Assembly (NCBI RefSeq): GCF_001544755.2
Contig: NZ_FCOF02000007.1
Location: 186,001 to 250,000, forward strand
DNA from: Caballeronia catudaia
Lineage (GTDB): Bacteria > Pseudomonadota > Gammaproteobacteria > Burkholderiales > Burkholderiaceae
Length of the DNA: 64,000 nt
Direction of reading: 5' to 3'
Both the position numbers and the translations under genes were made by a program. The notes under the pieces were generated by a model that saw only the letters and a program-made list of their open reading frames with translations, searched no databases and was not told the DNA's origin. The first letter of the stretch is position 1. The number at the start of each line of letters is the position of its first letter. This document shows, piece by piece, positions 29,782-38,678 of the stretch.

Positions 29782-31239
29782 TCAGACGTCGTCGTCTTCG
29801 GGCGACGACGCATCGCTGAGCGCATCTCCCAACAGCCCCGCAGTCTGTTCTCCCGGCAGCGCCTCGACATCGCGCAGGCGCTTGCCCATTTGCCGCGTGC
29901 GCGTCTGCGCCGCTTCGATCGAGCGCGCGACGGTTTCGAGCTGCGACTTCGTCTTCGCCAGCACTTCGCCGAACTTGCCGAACTCGGTCTTCACCGCGCC
30001 GAGCACCTGCCACACCTCGCTCGAACGCTTTTCGATCGCGAGCGTGCGAAACCCCATCTGCAGGCTGTTGAGAATCGCGGTCAGCGTAGTCGGCCCGGCG
30101 ATGCTCACGCGATACTCGCGCTGCAACGCATCGCTCAGACCCGGACGGCGCAGCACTTCTGCATAGAGCCCTTCGGTCGGCAGAAAGAGCAGCGCGAAGT
30201 CCGTCGTATGAGGCGGCGCGACGTACTTCTGCGCGATCGACTTCGCCTCCGCGCGCAGCCGCCCTTCGAGCGCGCGCGACGCGTCCTCGACCGCGACCGG
30301 GTCCGCGCGTTCCTGCGCATCGATCAGACGCTCGTAATCCTCGCGCGGAAACTTCGCGTCGATGGGCAGCCACACGGGCGTCGCGGCATCGCCCGGTGAG
30401 CCCGGCGCGTCGTGCCGGCCCGGGAGCTTGATCGCGAATTCGACGCGCTCGCCCCGGTTCGGAACCGTCGCGACGTTCTTCGCGTACTGGTCCGGCGTGA
30501 GTAGTTGTTCGAGCAGCGATTCGAGCTGCACTTCGCCCCAGATGCCACGCGTCTTGACGTTGGTGAGCACCTTCTTCAGATCGCCGACGCCGGCCGCGAG
30601 CGTCTGCATCTCGCCGAGCCCGCGATGCACCTGCTCCAGCCGGTCCGACACCAGCTTGAACGATTCACCGAGCCGCTGTTCGAGCGTCGCGTGCAGCTTT
30701 TCGTCGACGGTTCTGCGCATCTCGTCGAGCTTCGTCGCGTTGTTCGCTTCGATGTCTTTCAGGCGCGCTTCGAGCGTCGCGCGCACTTCGCCGAGCCGCC
30801 GCTCGTTCGCTTCCGACAACTGCGCGAGATGCAGCGACACCGAATCGGCGAAGCGCTTCAACGCATTGCCCTGATCCTCGCGCGCCTGCTGGCCTTGCTG
30901 CGCGAGTTGCTGCGCGAGCGCGTCGAACTGCGCGTTCTGCACGCTCGACGTGTTCGCGAGCTGTGTCGACAGCGTTTGATGGAACTGCGCGAAGCCGCTT
31001 TGCGATTCCATGCGCGACACGCGCCCGCTCTCCGCGATATCGCCGCGCAAGCCGCGTTCGAGCCGCTCCTGCGCGCGCGCGTGGGCCTCGCCCATGTCGT
31101 TCACGCGATCGGTGAGCGCTTCGAATTCATCGAAGATCACGGCGTTCGAGTTGCGCCGCATCGACATGACGAGCGCGATGAGCGCGGCCACCAGCGCGAT
31201 CGCCAGCACGGCGACCGCGCCAACCAACAGTTGCGTCAT
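29782..31239 (-). CDS. rmuC: DNA recombination protein RmuC
   Basis: RmuC family protein, linked to limiting inversions at short inverted repeats. An N-terminal membrane anchor (about 5-27), a long coiled-coil (about 40-210), and the RmuC nuclease-like domain (WGEVQLESLLEQ, PIDAKFPREDYERL, FLPTEGLYAEVLR) are visible. Length 485. The start overlaps the stop of the hydroxyacid dehydrogenase by 4 nt. It converges on the GNAT gene with a 1-nt gap to its restored stop. Confidence 0.93.
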   Translation of the reverse strand: MTQLLVGAVAVLAIALVAALIALVMSMRRNSNAVIFDEFEALTDRVNDMGEAHARAQERLERGLRGDIAESGRVSRMESQSGFAQFHQTLSTQLANTSSVQNAQFDALAQQLAQQGQQAREDQGNALKRFADSVSLHLAQLSEANERRLGEVRATLEARLKDIEANNATKLDEMRRTVDEKLHATLEQRLGESFKLVSDRLEQVHRGLGEMQTLAAGVGDLKKVLTNVKTRGIWGEVQLESLLEQLLTPDQYAKNVATVPNRGERVEFAIKLPGRHDAPGSPGDAATPVWLPIDAKFPREDYERLIDAQERADPVAVEDASRALEGRLRAEAKSIAQKYVAPPHTTDFALLFLPTEGLYAEVLRRPGLSDALQREYRVSIAGPTTLTAILNSLQMGFRTLAIEKRSSEVWQVLGAVKTEFGKFGEVLAKTKSQLETVARSIEAAQTRTRQMGKRLRDVEALPGEQTAGLLGDALSDASSPEDDDV

Positions 31240-32216
31240 TTCTTCAGTACGTCCGGATTGATCGGGTTAGGCGGATTGCCGGCGCGCGGGCCTTCGCCCA
31301 GCGCCGCGATGAGATTGTCGGCGGCAAGATTGGCCATCGCGCGGCGCGTGCCTTCGGTCGCGCTCGCGATGTGCGGCGTCAGCACCACATTGTCGAGCGC
31401 GAGGAAATCGCGGTCGAAGTCCGGCTCGCCTTCGAACACGTCGATGCCCGCTGCCGCGATGCGCTTCTCGCGCAATGCGACGATCAGCGCCGCGTCATCG
31501 ACGATGCCGCCGCGTGCGATATTCGTGAGCGTGGCCGTCGGCTTCATCAGCGCAAGCTCGGCCGCGGCGATCGTGTGATGACTCTCCTTCGAGTAAGGCA
31601 CGACGAGCACGACATGATCCGCGCGCTTCAGCAAGTCTTCCTTCGACGCATATTCGGCGTTCAGCTCCGCTTCGATCTCCGGCGCCACGCGCGAGCGGTT
31701 GTGATAGATCACGCGCATGTTGAAACCGATTGCGCGCCGCGCGAGCGCCTGGCCGATGCGCCCCATGCCGATCACGCCGAGCGTCGAGCCGTACACGTCC
31801 GCGCCGAGGAACGAATCGAAGGACCACTTCTGCCACTTGCCCGCGCGCAGATAGTGCTCGGACTCGGTGACGCGCCGCGCCGCCGCCATCATCAGCGCCC
31901 AGCCGAAATCGGCGGTGGTTTCGTTCAGCACGTTCGGCGTGTTGGTGCCGAGCACGCCGTGCGCGTCGAACGCATGCATGTCGAAGTTGTTGTAGCCGAC
32001 CGCCATGTTGGCGACCACCTTCAGGTTCGGCGCGCCCGCCAGCTCCTTCTCGCCGACCCGTTCGCCCGCTGTGAAGGCGCCATCCTTATCGGCGAGACGG
32101 CGCGCGAATTCGTCTTGCGGGAGCACGTCGCCGGGGTTCGCGTCGACATCGAAATACTGTTTGAGCCGCTCGATCACATCGGGGAACGTGGGACGCGCGA
32201 CAAGTACCTTCTTCAT
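31236..32216 (-). CDS. D-2-hydroxyacid dehydrogenase (glyoxylate/hydroxypyruvate reductase type)
   Basis: NAD(P)-dependent D-isomer 2-hydroxyacid dehydrogenase. NAD-binding GVIGMGRIGQA (148-158) and the catalytic trio R235 (NIARGG), E264 (FEGEP) and H282 (TPHIAS) are in place. MAVGYNNFD in the substrate domain and the overall pattern are of the GhrB/GyaR glyoxylate reductase group. Length 326. It follows the antiporter gene by 9 nt and overlaps rmuC by 4 nt. The 2-oxoacid it prefers cannot be told from sequence. Confidence 0.92.
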   Translation of the reverse strand: MKKVLVARPTFPDVIERLKQYFDVDANPGDVLPQDEFARRLADKDGAFTAGERVGEKELAGAPNLKVVANMAVGYNNFDMHAFDAHGVLGTNTPNVLNETTADFGWALMMAAARRVTESEHYLRAGKWQKWSFDSFLGADVYGSTLGVIGMGRIGQALARRAIGFNMRVIYHNRSRVAPEIEAELNAEYASKEDLLKRADHVVLVVPYSKESHHTIAAAELALMKPTATLTNIARGGIVDDAALIVALREKRIAAAGIDVFEGEPDFDRDFLALDNVVLTPHIASATEGTRRAMANLAADNLIAALGEGPRAGNPPNPINPDVLKK

Positions 32217-32225
32217 CGATTGCTC

Positions 32226-33638
32226 CTAGAAAAATAGCCAGCCCATAACGGCGAATAGCGGCAGAAGGACCGCGCCCGACCACGCCATGTAGCCGAAGAA
32301 ACTCGGCATGCGCACGCCGCGCGATTCGGCGATCGCCTTCACCATGAAATTCGGCGCATTGCCGATATACGTGTTCGCGCCCATGAAGACCGCGCCTGCG
32401 GAAATGGCGGCGAGCGTGGTGGCGTCGGTGGTCATGAGTGTCTGGGGATCGCCGCCCGCGAGACTGAAGAAGACGAGATAGGTCGGCGCGTTGTCGAGAA
32501 ACGAGGACAGGAGGCCCGTTGCCCAGAAGTAGGCGATGTCGATCGGCTTGCCCTGTGCATCCGACACCGCGTGCACGATGCGCGCGAACGCGCCCGCCTC
32601 GCCCGCGCGCAGGATCGTGATGACCGGCGCGATGGTGATGAAGATCGCCGCGAAGAGCTTCGCGACTTCCGCGATCGGCGCCCAGTCGAACGCGTTGCCG
32701 GCGCGCGCGCTTTTCGGCGTGAGCACGAGCGACGCCAGCAGCACGGCGGCGAGCAGCACGTCGCGCACGAGATTCTGCAACTGCACTTGCGTGCCGAAGA
32801 CATCAAATGCGACGCCGGGCTTCCAGATGCCACTCATCAACACGAGCGCGACGATCGCCAGGAGCAGCGCGAAGTTGATCTTGCCGTCGATGCCGAGCGG
32901 CGGCGTGTCGGGCGTCGGGTCGAGAAACGCGCGCTTCGCGTCGTGCGTGCGCCAGTAGTGATGGTCGAGCGCGTAGAAAACCGCGAGCAGCACGACGCAG
33001 ACGAAGATCATCGGCAGCGCGAGATGCAGCGTCGTCCAGAAAAAGCCGACGCCGTTGAGAAAGCCGAGGAACAGCGGCGGATCGCCGAGCGGCGTGAGCG
33101 AGCCGCCCGCGTTCGCGACGAGGAAGATGAAGAACACGACCACATGCACGACATGCTTGCGGTTGTCGTTCGCGCGCAGAAGCGGACGGATCAGCAGCAT
33201 GGCCGCGCCGGTCGTGCCCATGATGCTCGCGAGCGCGGCGCCGAGCGCGAGCAGCCCGGTATTGAGACGCGCCGACCCGTGCAGATTGCCGCGCACGCAG
33301 ATACCGCCCGCCACCGTATAGAGCGCCGCCAGCAGGATGATGAACGGCACGTATTCTTCGAGCAGCGCGTGGACCAGCACGCCGCCGGCCGTGCCGGAGC
33401 CGAACGCGAACGCGAACGGCGCGAGAAACGCAATGGTCCACGCCGCTGCAATCTTGCCGAAATGGTGATGCCAGAATTTCGGTGCGACGAGCGGAAACAC
33501 GGCGATGGACAACAGAACGCCGGCGAACGGCATGCCCCACGCCGCCGAGAGCGTCGCGCCATCGGGCGTCGCCGCCGAAGCGGCGGAAGCCGCGGTGCAC
33601 GCCGCCACGCCTGCAAAAAAACGCCGCATCGGACTCAC
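32226..33638 (-). CDS. NhaD-like sodium:proton antiporter / ion transporter
   Basis: A 470-residue membrane protein with about 12 hydrophobic segments and a possible N-terminal signal sequence. Motifs FLVANAGGSLTPLGDPPLFLGFL and SSFLDNAPTYLVFF are typical of the ion-transporter superfamily group with NhaD and UIT antiporters. Its ATG overlaps the stop of the upstream LUD gene, and the dehydrogenase follows. Transport of an organic acid with sodium rather than simple sodium/proton exchange is possible given that context. Confidence 0.85.
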   Translation of the reverse strand: MSPMRRFFAGVAACTAASAASAATPDGATLSAAWGMPFAGVLLSIAVFPLVAPKFWHHHFGKIAAAWTIAFLAPFAFAFGSGTAGGVLVHALLEEYVPFIILLAALYTVAGGICVRGNLHGSARLNTGLLALGAALASIMGTTGAAMLLIRPLLRANDNRKHVVHVVVFFIFLVANAGGSLTPLGDPPLFLGFLNGVGFFWTTLHLALPMIFVCVVLLAVFYALDHHYWRTHDAKRAFLDPTPDTPPLGIDGKINFALLLAIVALVLMSGIWKPGVAFDVFGTQVQLQNLVRDVLLAAVLLASLVLTPKSARAGNAFDWAPIAEVAKLFAAIFITIAPVITILRAGEAGAFARIVHAVSDAQGKPIDIAYFWATGLLSSFLDNAPTYLVFFSLAGGDPQTLMTTDATTLAAISAGAVFMGANTYIGNAPNFMVKAIAESRGVRMPSFFGYMAWSGAVLLPLFAVMGWLFF

Positions 33639-34306
33639 GCTCCGCGCACGACGATCACATGCACGCGATACGGCCCATGCGCGCCGAGCACGATGGTCTG
33701 TTCGATATCGCCGGTGCGCGACGGTCCCGATACGAAGTTCACGGCGCGCGGCAGTTCGCCCCGCTCGGTGCGCATCAACGCGAACGCGTCTTCCTGCGCC
33801 GCGACGATGCGCGATGCCGGCACGATCGCGATATGCGTCTGCGGCAGCAGCGCGCCGGACGCGGGCGTGTCTGCGCCGGAGAGCAGCACGAGCGAACCGG
33901 TTTCAGCCGTCGCGCAAAAGCAGCCGGTGATGCCGACGAGATCGGCGTCGGCTGGCTTGCGCAATGCTGCCTGAATGCCGGCTTGCGCCCAGGGAAGATC
34001 AGCGAGGGCGGGCCATGCGACCACGTCGGTGGGAAGATTCAGCGACTGGAGATAGCGCGCGGCTTCGGCGGGAGCATCCGCGAGCGCCTCCACTTCGGCG
34101 ACCGTCGTGGAAAGCCGCTCGGCTTCGAGCCTGAACCGCGCGATGAGTTCGTCGAGCGTCTCGGGCAGCGGCGGACGCGGGCCCGCCGGATGCCGCTCCA
34201 CATATTCCCGCGCGGCTGTGTATTCGGCGTCCGTCGGCGTGCCACGGCGGCCCTGCGCGCTGCGGATGCGCGCGAGAATGTTGCGGCGCGCGGCCGATGT
34301 GTCCAT
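33635..34306 (-). CDS. LUD-domain protein (LutC/YkgG family)
   Basis: A 223-residue LUD (lactate utilisation) domain protein. The family block CFCATAETGSLVLLSG and the C-terminal FVSGPSRTGDIEQTIVLGAHGP are clear. It resembles LutC of the lut operon 2.4 kb away but is a separate gene with a different N-terminal half. I chose the ATG at 34306 (MDTSAARRNIL). It is translationally coupled to the antiporter. Its role outside a lutAB complex is unknown. Confidence 0.87.
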   Translation of the reverse strand: MDTSAARRNILARIRSAQGRRGTPTDAEYTAAREYVERHPAGPRPPLPETLDELIARFRLEAERLSTTVAEVEALADAPAEAARYLQSLNLPTDVVAWPALADLPWAQAGIQAALRKPADADLVGITGCFCATAETGSLVLLSGADTPASGALLPQTHIAIVPASRIVAAQEDAFALMRTERGELPRAVNFVSGPSRTGDIEQTIVLGAHGPYRVHVIVVRGA

Positions 34307-34464
34307 GGATGCCGTCCTCGTGGTTGCGTGCTCTGGATTCGTGCGCGCCGGATAGATCGACGCGTCCGAATTATAGCGAGCGATGTTCGCGTAAGAACCT
34401 CGGCTGAACGGCATAAGCCGAATGCACGAACGCTTGCCACGAACGCTTGCGAACGCGCAGGAAA

Positions 34465-35655
34465 TCAGTCGTCGCCTACAGGCTGCTCGATGCCGAACAC
34501 CTGGCGCAGATAGGCGAGATAGGCCTTGTCCTCGCACATGTTTTTGCCGGGCGAATCCGAGAGCTTCGCGACTGGCTGACCGTTGCAGCGGACCATCTTG
34601 ATGACGATTTGCAGCGGCTGATAGCCGAGATCGTTGGTGAGATTCGTGCCGACGCCAAACGCGAGCTGGCAGCGTCCGCGAAAACGTTCATACAACTGGA
34701 GCACTTTCGGGATATCCAGCGCGTCGGAGAAGACAAGCACCTTCGTGCGCGGATCACAGCGGTTGTCCTCGTAATGCTTGATGAGGCGCTCGCCCCAGTC
34801 GAAGGGATCGCCGGAATCGTGACGCGCGCCGTCGAAGAGCTTGCAGAAATACATGTCGAAGTCGCGCAGGAACGCCTTCATGCCATAGACGTCCGACAGC
34901 GCGATCCCGAGGTCGCCGCGATATTCCTTCGCCCACATCTCGAAGCCGAAAATCTGCGAATCACGCAAGCGCGGACCCAGCGCCTGACACGCCTGAAGAT
35001 ACTCATGGGCCATCGTGCCGAGCGGCCGCAAGCCGTGCTTCATCGCGTAGAACACGTTGCTCGTGCCCGCGAACTGCGCGCCGAGCCTGTCTTTCAACGT
35101 GAGCACCACTTCCTCGTGCCACTGCCCCGAGAAGCGGCGGCGCGTGCCGTAATCGGCGATCTTGCAGTCGGAGTATTCGGGCGGCGTGGCGAGCAGCTTG
35201 ATCTTGTCGCGCAGGCGCACGCGGCCGGTTTCGTACTCGGGCTTGCGCTGCGTGTTGCGGAAGTAGACCTCGTTGACGATCGCCAGCACCGGAATCTCGA
35301 AGAGAATCGTATGCAGCCACGGCCCTTCGATTCCGATCTCGATCTCGCCATTTTTCTTCGGCGACGGCGAGATGTGCACGGACTTCTCGTTCAGATGAAA
35401 GAGCGCGAGAAAATCGATGAAGTCGCTTTTGATGAAACGCATCCGCCGCAGATAGTCCAACTCCTCTTCGGTGAAGCGCAGGTTGCAGAGCTGACGCACT
35501 TCGTCGCGGATTTCGTCGATGTACGGTACAAGATCGACATTCGGCGTGCGGCAGCGGAAGCGATACTCGACGTGCGCCGCCGGGAAATGATGCAGCACGA
35601 CCTGCATCATGGTGAACTTGTAGAGGTCGGTATCGAGCAGCGAATTGATGATCAT
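34465..35655 (-). CDS. pncB: Nicotinate phosphoribosyltransferase
   Basis: Forms nicotinate mononucleotide from nicotinate and PRPP in the NAD salvage pathway, with ATP hydrolysis. The phosphorylated His of the family corresponds to H217 in [23 protein letters not shown] is the substrate loop and DTDLYKFTM starts the protein. Length 396 is typical. It stands alone, divergent from fdxA. Confidence 0.96.
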   Translation of the reverse strand: MIINSLLDTDLYKFTMMQVVLHHFPAAHVEYRFRCRTPNVDLVPYIDEIRDEVRQLCNLRFTEEELDYLRRMRFIKSDFIDFLALFHLNEKSVHISPSPKKNGEIEIGIEGPWLHTILFEIPVLAIVNEVYFRNTQRKPEYETGRVRLRDKIKLLATPPEYSDCKIADYGTRRRFSGQWHEEVVLTLKDRLGAQFAGTSNVFYAMKHGLRPLGTMAHEYLQACQALGPRLRDSQIFGFEMWAKEYRGDLGIALSDVYGMKAFLRDFDMYFCKLFDGARHDSGDPFDWGERLIKHYEDNRCDPRTKVLVFSDALDIPKVLQLYERFRGRCQLAFGVGTNLTNDLGYQPLQIVIKMVRCNGQPVAKLSDSPGKNMCEDKAYLAYLRQVFGIEQPVGDD

Positions 35656-35919
35656 GGTTCTGACGGAGACTTCACCGAAGAGGCCGCGCGGGCCTTATGC
35701 CTTTAGGGTCATGTTACCCGAATGTCCGCAGGGCATGACCATGCGCCATCCTTTTACGAAGCCGCGCATACATACATCACGAAACGATATAAGAGGCGCG
35801 CCGCGCCGCTCGCGCCCGCTTTTACCGTTACGCTACAATATGCGTTTTGGCAAGCGCATCTCCGACCTATGTAGCCGCTCGGAGCGCCGCCCCCACGAAT
35901 TCCGCATGCAGGAGCCTGA
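35656..35919. other. pncB-fdxA divergent intergenic region
   Basis: 264 nt between divergent genes. A TACAAT on the plus strand at 35834-35839 could be the fdxA -10, with a leader of about 75 nt; no good -35 is placed for it. No ORF, repeat or RNA was recognised. Confidence 0.4.
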
Positions 35920-36243
35920 ATGACTCACGTTGTGACCGAAAGCTGCATCAAGTGCAAGTACACCGATTGTGTGGACGTGTGCCCGGTGGATTGCTTCCGC
36001 GAAGGTCCCAACTTTCTCGCGATCGATCCGGACGAGTGCATCGACTGCGCCGTGTGCGTGGCCGAGTGCCCGGTCAACGCCATCTACGCCGAAGAGGACG
36101 TGCCCTCGGACCAGCAGCACTTCACCGAACTGAACGCCGACCTGTCGCGCAACTGGCCGAGCATCACGAAAACGAAGGGATCGCTTCCCGAGGCGGACGA
36201 GTTCAAGGACGTGAAGGACAAGCTGAACCTGCTCGAGCGCTGA
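35920..36243 (+). CDS. fdxA: Seven-iron ferredoxin FdxA
   Basis: Low-potential electron carrier with one [3Fe-4S] and one [4Fe-4S] cluster. Cys patterns [17 protein letters not shown] and [17 protein letters not shown] match the Azotobacter FdI type, where the second Cys of the first set is replaced in the 3Fe site. The C-terminal helix (about 70-107) is also family-like. Length 107. The ribosome site AGGAG precedes the ATG. Confidence 0.96.
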   Translation: MTHVVTESCIKCKYTDCVDVCPVDCFREGPNFLAIDPDECIDCAVCVAECPVNAIYAEEDVPSDQQHFTELNADLSRNWPSITKTKGSLPEADEFKDVKDKLNLLER

Positions 36244-36312
36244 AGCGGGCAGACATCGGCGCATTTGGCTTCGTTTGATTGCAAAAAATGGATTTCGAAT
36301 GAAGATTGGGCG

Positions 36313-36341
36313 TTGACACCGTAGCAGCAGCCCCCTATAAT
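36313..36341 (+). promoter_or_regulatory. Consensus sigma-70 promoter for the tRNA-Asn pair
   Basis: A perfect TTGACA (36313-36318), 17-nt spacer and perfect TATAAT (36336-36341). A start near 36348 would leave only about 16 nt before the first tRNA. Such an exact promoter is rare in GC-rich DNA and is expected for stable RNA genes. Confidence 0.9.
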
Positions 36342-36363
36342 TTCGCTTCTCTGCTGTAGATGT

Positions 36364-36439
36364 TCCCCGATAGCTCAGTCGGTAGAGCGCCGGACTGTTA
36401 ATCCGTAGGTCCCTGGTTCGAGCCCAGGTCGGGGAGCCA
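36364..36439 (+). tRNA. tRNA-Asn (GTT), copy 1
   Basis: 76 nt with encoded CCA (36437-36439). Acceptor TCCCCGA pairs with TCGGGGA; D arm GCTC-AGTCGGTA-GAGC; anticodon stem-loop CGGAC-TGTTAAT-CCG with anticodon GTT; T arm CCTGG-TTCGAGC-CCAGG. It is identical to the second copy 78 nt downstream of its end. Confidence 0.97.
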
Positions 36440-36464
36440 AAGCTCCAGCAAGTCGGTTTCAAAA

Positions 36465-36491
36465 AAACCCAGTCAATCGGCTGGGTTTTTT
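36465..36491 (+). terminator. Terminator-like hairpin between the tRNA-Asn copies
   Basis: Stem AAACCCAG/CTGGGTTT (36465-36472 with 36481-36488), eight-base loop, T-run to 36491. It could end transcription after the first tRNA or act as a partial terminator, since no promoter was seen between it and the second copy. Confidence 0.75.
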
Positions 36492-36517
36492 ATCTCAGTC
36501 GCACCTGTTTCAGTTGT

Positions 36518-36593
36518 TCCCCGATAGCTCAGTCGGTAGAGCGCCGGACTGTTAATCCGTAGGTCCCTGGTTCGAGCCCAGGTCGGGGAGCCA
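36518..36593 (+). tRNA. tRNA-Asn (GTT), copy 2
   Basis: Identical in all 76 nt to the first copy, with the CCA at 36591-36593. Flanks differ apart from a few bases on either side (GT before, AAAG after), consistent with a tandem duplication kept by gene conversion. No -35/-10 pair of its own is visible. Confidence 0.97.
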
Positions 36594-36616
36594 AAGTTTG
36601 TAAGCGGCTTCATTTG

Positions 36617-36645
36617 AAAAGCCCAGTCGCGCGACTGGGCTTTTT
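36617..36645. terminator. Bidirectional terminator between tRNA-Asn and lutC
   Basis: Perfect 20-nt palindrome GCCCAGTCGC/GCGACTGGGC (36621-36640), A-run before and T-run after, so it can end the tRNA transcript on the plus strand and the lut transcript on the minus strand. Confidence 0.85.
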
Positions 36646-36687
36646 CGTTTCTCTGCAACGCTTTCCCGCACGCCGAAGCCGGCCGCT

Positions 36688-37278
36688 TCACGCAAGCCAC
36701 ACGACAGTCAGCGAGCGCACGCCCTGTGCGCCGCGAATCAGCACACCTTCGATATCCGCCGTCGCCGACGGCCCCGTCACGAGCACCGCATAACGCGCCG
36801 ATTCGAAATCGTCACGCCGATACACCTGCTGCAAGCCTTCGACGAGCGACGCAGGATCGAGCAGCACGACGAGATGCTGCGCGAGATAGCCGATCGAATT
36901 CACGACGTATTCGACTTCGCTGAACCACACCGAGCCTGTTTCCGCGACGCCGAAGCGCCCTCTCACGATGCCTACGTCGACATCTTCGAGCGATGCCGGC
37001 ACGGTATCGGGCGAAAGCGCGCGGTTGCCGTCGACGCCGGGCACCGCCGATGCGATCACCTTCGCGTCCGGAAAGCGCGCGGCGATGAGCGCGTTCACAT
37101 CGCTCAAATTAGCCGCTTCGACGCACGCGCCGCCCATCGCCGTGAGCGCCGCCGTGAAGCGCGCCTTCGGATCGCCATCGGCCGAGGAAACCGCGGGAAA
37201 CACGGGCACCTCGGGGCGCGGGCGCGACGCGGGCTGCGCCGCGCGGATCTTCGACAAAAAAGCTTCGCGAGTCGTCAT
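36688..37278 (-). CDS. lutC: Lactate utilisation protein C
   Basis: LUD-domain subunit of the LutABC L-lactate oxidising system. Core motifs RFGVAETGSVWF and LVTGPSATADIEGVLIRGAQGV are clear. The start at 37278 (MTTREAFLSKIRAA) overlaps the lutB stop by 4 nt; upstream codons in frame belong to lutB. Length 196. It is the last gene of lutABC and ends against the tRNA terminator. Confidence 0.93.
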   Translation of the reverse strand: MTTREAFLSKIRAAQPASRPRPEVPVFPAVSSADGDPKARFTAALTAMGGACVEAANLSDVNALIAARFPDAKVIASAVPGVDGNRALSPDTVPASLEDVDVGIVRGRFGVAETGSVWFSEVEYVVNSIGYLAQHLVVLLDPASLVEGLQQVYRRDDFESARYAVLVTGPSATADIEGVLIRGAQGVRSLTVVWLA

Positions 37279-38678
37279 TTGGCGGCCTTCCGGTTCTTGC
37301 GATACCACTCGTGAAAAGTCTCGACGGGCGCTTCGGGCAGATCGCGCTGACGTCCCCAGATATTGAGCGGGTTATAGAGCACGAAGTTGGGCAAGCGCTT
37401 CAACGCGCCGCCGAGCGATGCGACCGTTGCCCGATAAAGCGTCGGACTCGCGAGCAGCCGCCCCGCCATCTTCAGGACTTCCTGCTTCACGAACGGCACC
37501 TCGTGCTTCTCGGCGATCACCGCGCGCCACTTGTAGATCTGCTCGTGGATATTCACCTTGACCGGGCACACGTTCGTGCAACTGCCGTTCATCGTCGATG
37601 CGAACGGCAGCGCGCTGTAGCGCTTCAGATCGTACGTCGGGTTGATGATCGCGCCGATCGGCCCGGAATACGTGCCGCCATACGACAAGCCGCCGCTTCG
37701 CCGATAAACCGGACACGTGTTCATGCACGCGCCGCACCGGATGCACTTGAGCGAGTACCAGAAGTCGTCCATCGCAAGCCGCTCGGTGCGGCCGTTATCG
37801 ACGAGGATGAAGTGCATCTCCGTGCCCGGCCGCGGCTTGCGAAAGTGCGACGTGTATTGCGTGATCGGCGAGCCGAGCGCGCTCCTCGACAGCATGCGGA
37901 CGAACACGCCGAGGTCGGCGATCGTCGGAATGAGCTTTTCGATGCCGATCGACGCGATATGCAGCGGCGGCACGTTGGCCGACAAATCCGCGTTGCCCTC
38001 GTTGGTGCAGACGACGACCGTGCCTGTCTCCGCGACCGCGAAGTTGCAGCCGGTCATGCCCGCCGTCTTTTCGCGCACGAAGTACGGCCGCGTGTGCATG
38101 CGCTGGCTTTCGGCGAGATAGTGGATGTCGCTGTTCTTCGGATCGGTGCCGATGGTCTTGCCGAACAGATCGGCCACGTCCGCGCGCAGCTTGTGCACGG
38201 CCGGCACGACCATGTGACTCGGGTCCTGATGATCGAGCTGCTGGATGCGCTCGCCGAGATCGGTTTCCATCACGGTGATGCCGCGCGGCTCCAGGTAGTC
38301 GCGCATTCTGCACTCGTCGGTGAGCATCGACTTGCTCTTGACGAGCGATGTCATGCCGCGCTCGCTCATCAGCTCGTAGACGAGCGCGTTGTGCTCCTCC
38401 GCATTCGCCGCGAAATGCACGACGACGCCATTCTTCTCGGCCTGATCGACGAATTGCCCGATGTAGTCCGCGAGATTCGACAGCGTGTGCTCCTTGATGC
38501 CCGACGCGAGTTCGCGCATCGTTTCCCATTCGGGAATGCCGTGCGCCTGCGCATCGCGCTTGGAGCGCAAATCCCACAGACGCTTGTCGTGGAACGCGAC
38601 GTGATCCGGCTTTTGCAGGAACGCGCCCGCCGCTTTCGCGTGATCGATACGAACGGTTTTAGTCACGGTTTTGCTCAT
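37275..38678 (-). CDS. lutB: Lactate utilisation iron-sulfur protein B
   Basis: Iron-sulfur subunit of LutABC, fusing an LUD domain (about 70-300, with CNFAVAETGTVVVCTNEGN) to a ferredoxin-like region with C312, C315, C318, C322 (CIRCGACMNTCP) and a second Cys set at C367 and C371 (CTNVCP). I chose the ATG at 38678 (MSKTVTKTVRIDHA), which overlaps the lutA stop by 4 nt. Length 467 is usual. Likely cytoplasmic, passing electrons to the quinone pool by an unknown route. Confidence 0.95.
   Translation of the reverse strand: MSKTVTKTVRIDHAKAAGAFLQKPDHVAFHDKRLWDLRSKRDAQAHGIPEWETMRELASGIKEHTLSNLADYIGQFVDQAEKNGVVVHFAANAEEHNALVYELMSERGMTSLVKSKSMLTDECRMRDYLEPRGITVMETDLGERIQQLDHQDPSHMVVPAVHKLRADVADLFGKTIGTDPKNSDIHYLAESQRMHTRPYFVREKTAGMTGCNFAVAETGTVVVCTNEGNADLSANVPPLHIASIGIEKLIPTIADLGVFVRMLSRSALGSPITQYTSHFRKPRPGTEMHFILVDNGRTERLAMDDFWYSLKCIRCGACMNTCPVYRRSGGLSYGGTYSGPIGAIINPTYDLKRYSALPFASTMNGSCTNVCPVKVNIHEQIYKWRAVIAEKHEVPFVKQEVLKMAGRLLASPTLYRATVASLGGALKRLPNFVLYNPLNIWGRQRDLPEAPVETFHEWYRKNRKAAK

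Noticed and set aside
36364..36593. Duplicated tRNA-Asn as an integrated element boundary (att sites)
   Set aside because: Only 78 nt lie between the copies and no integrase or foreign cargo is present; simple tandem duplication is enough.
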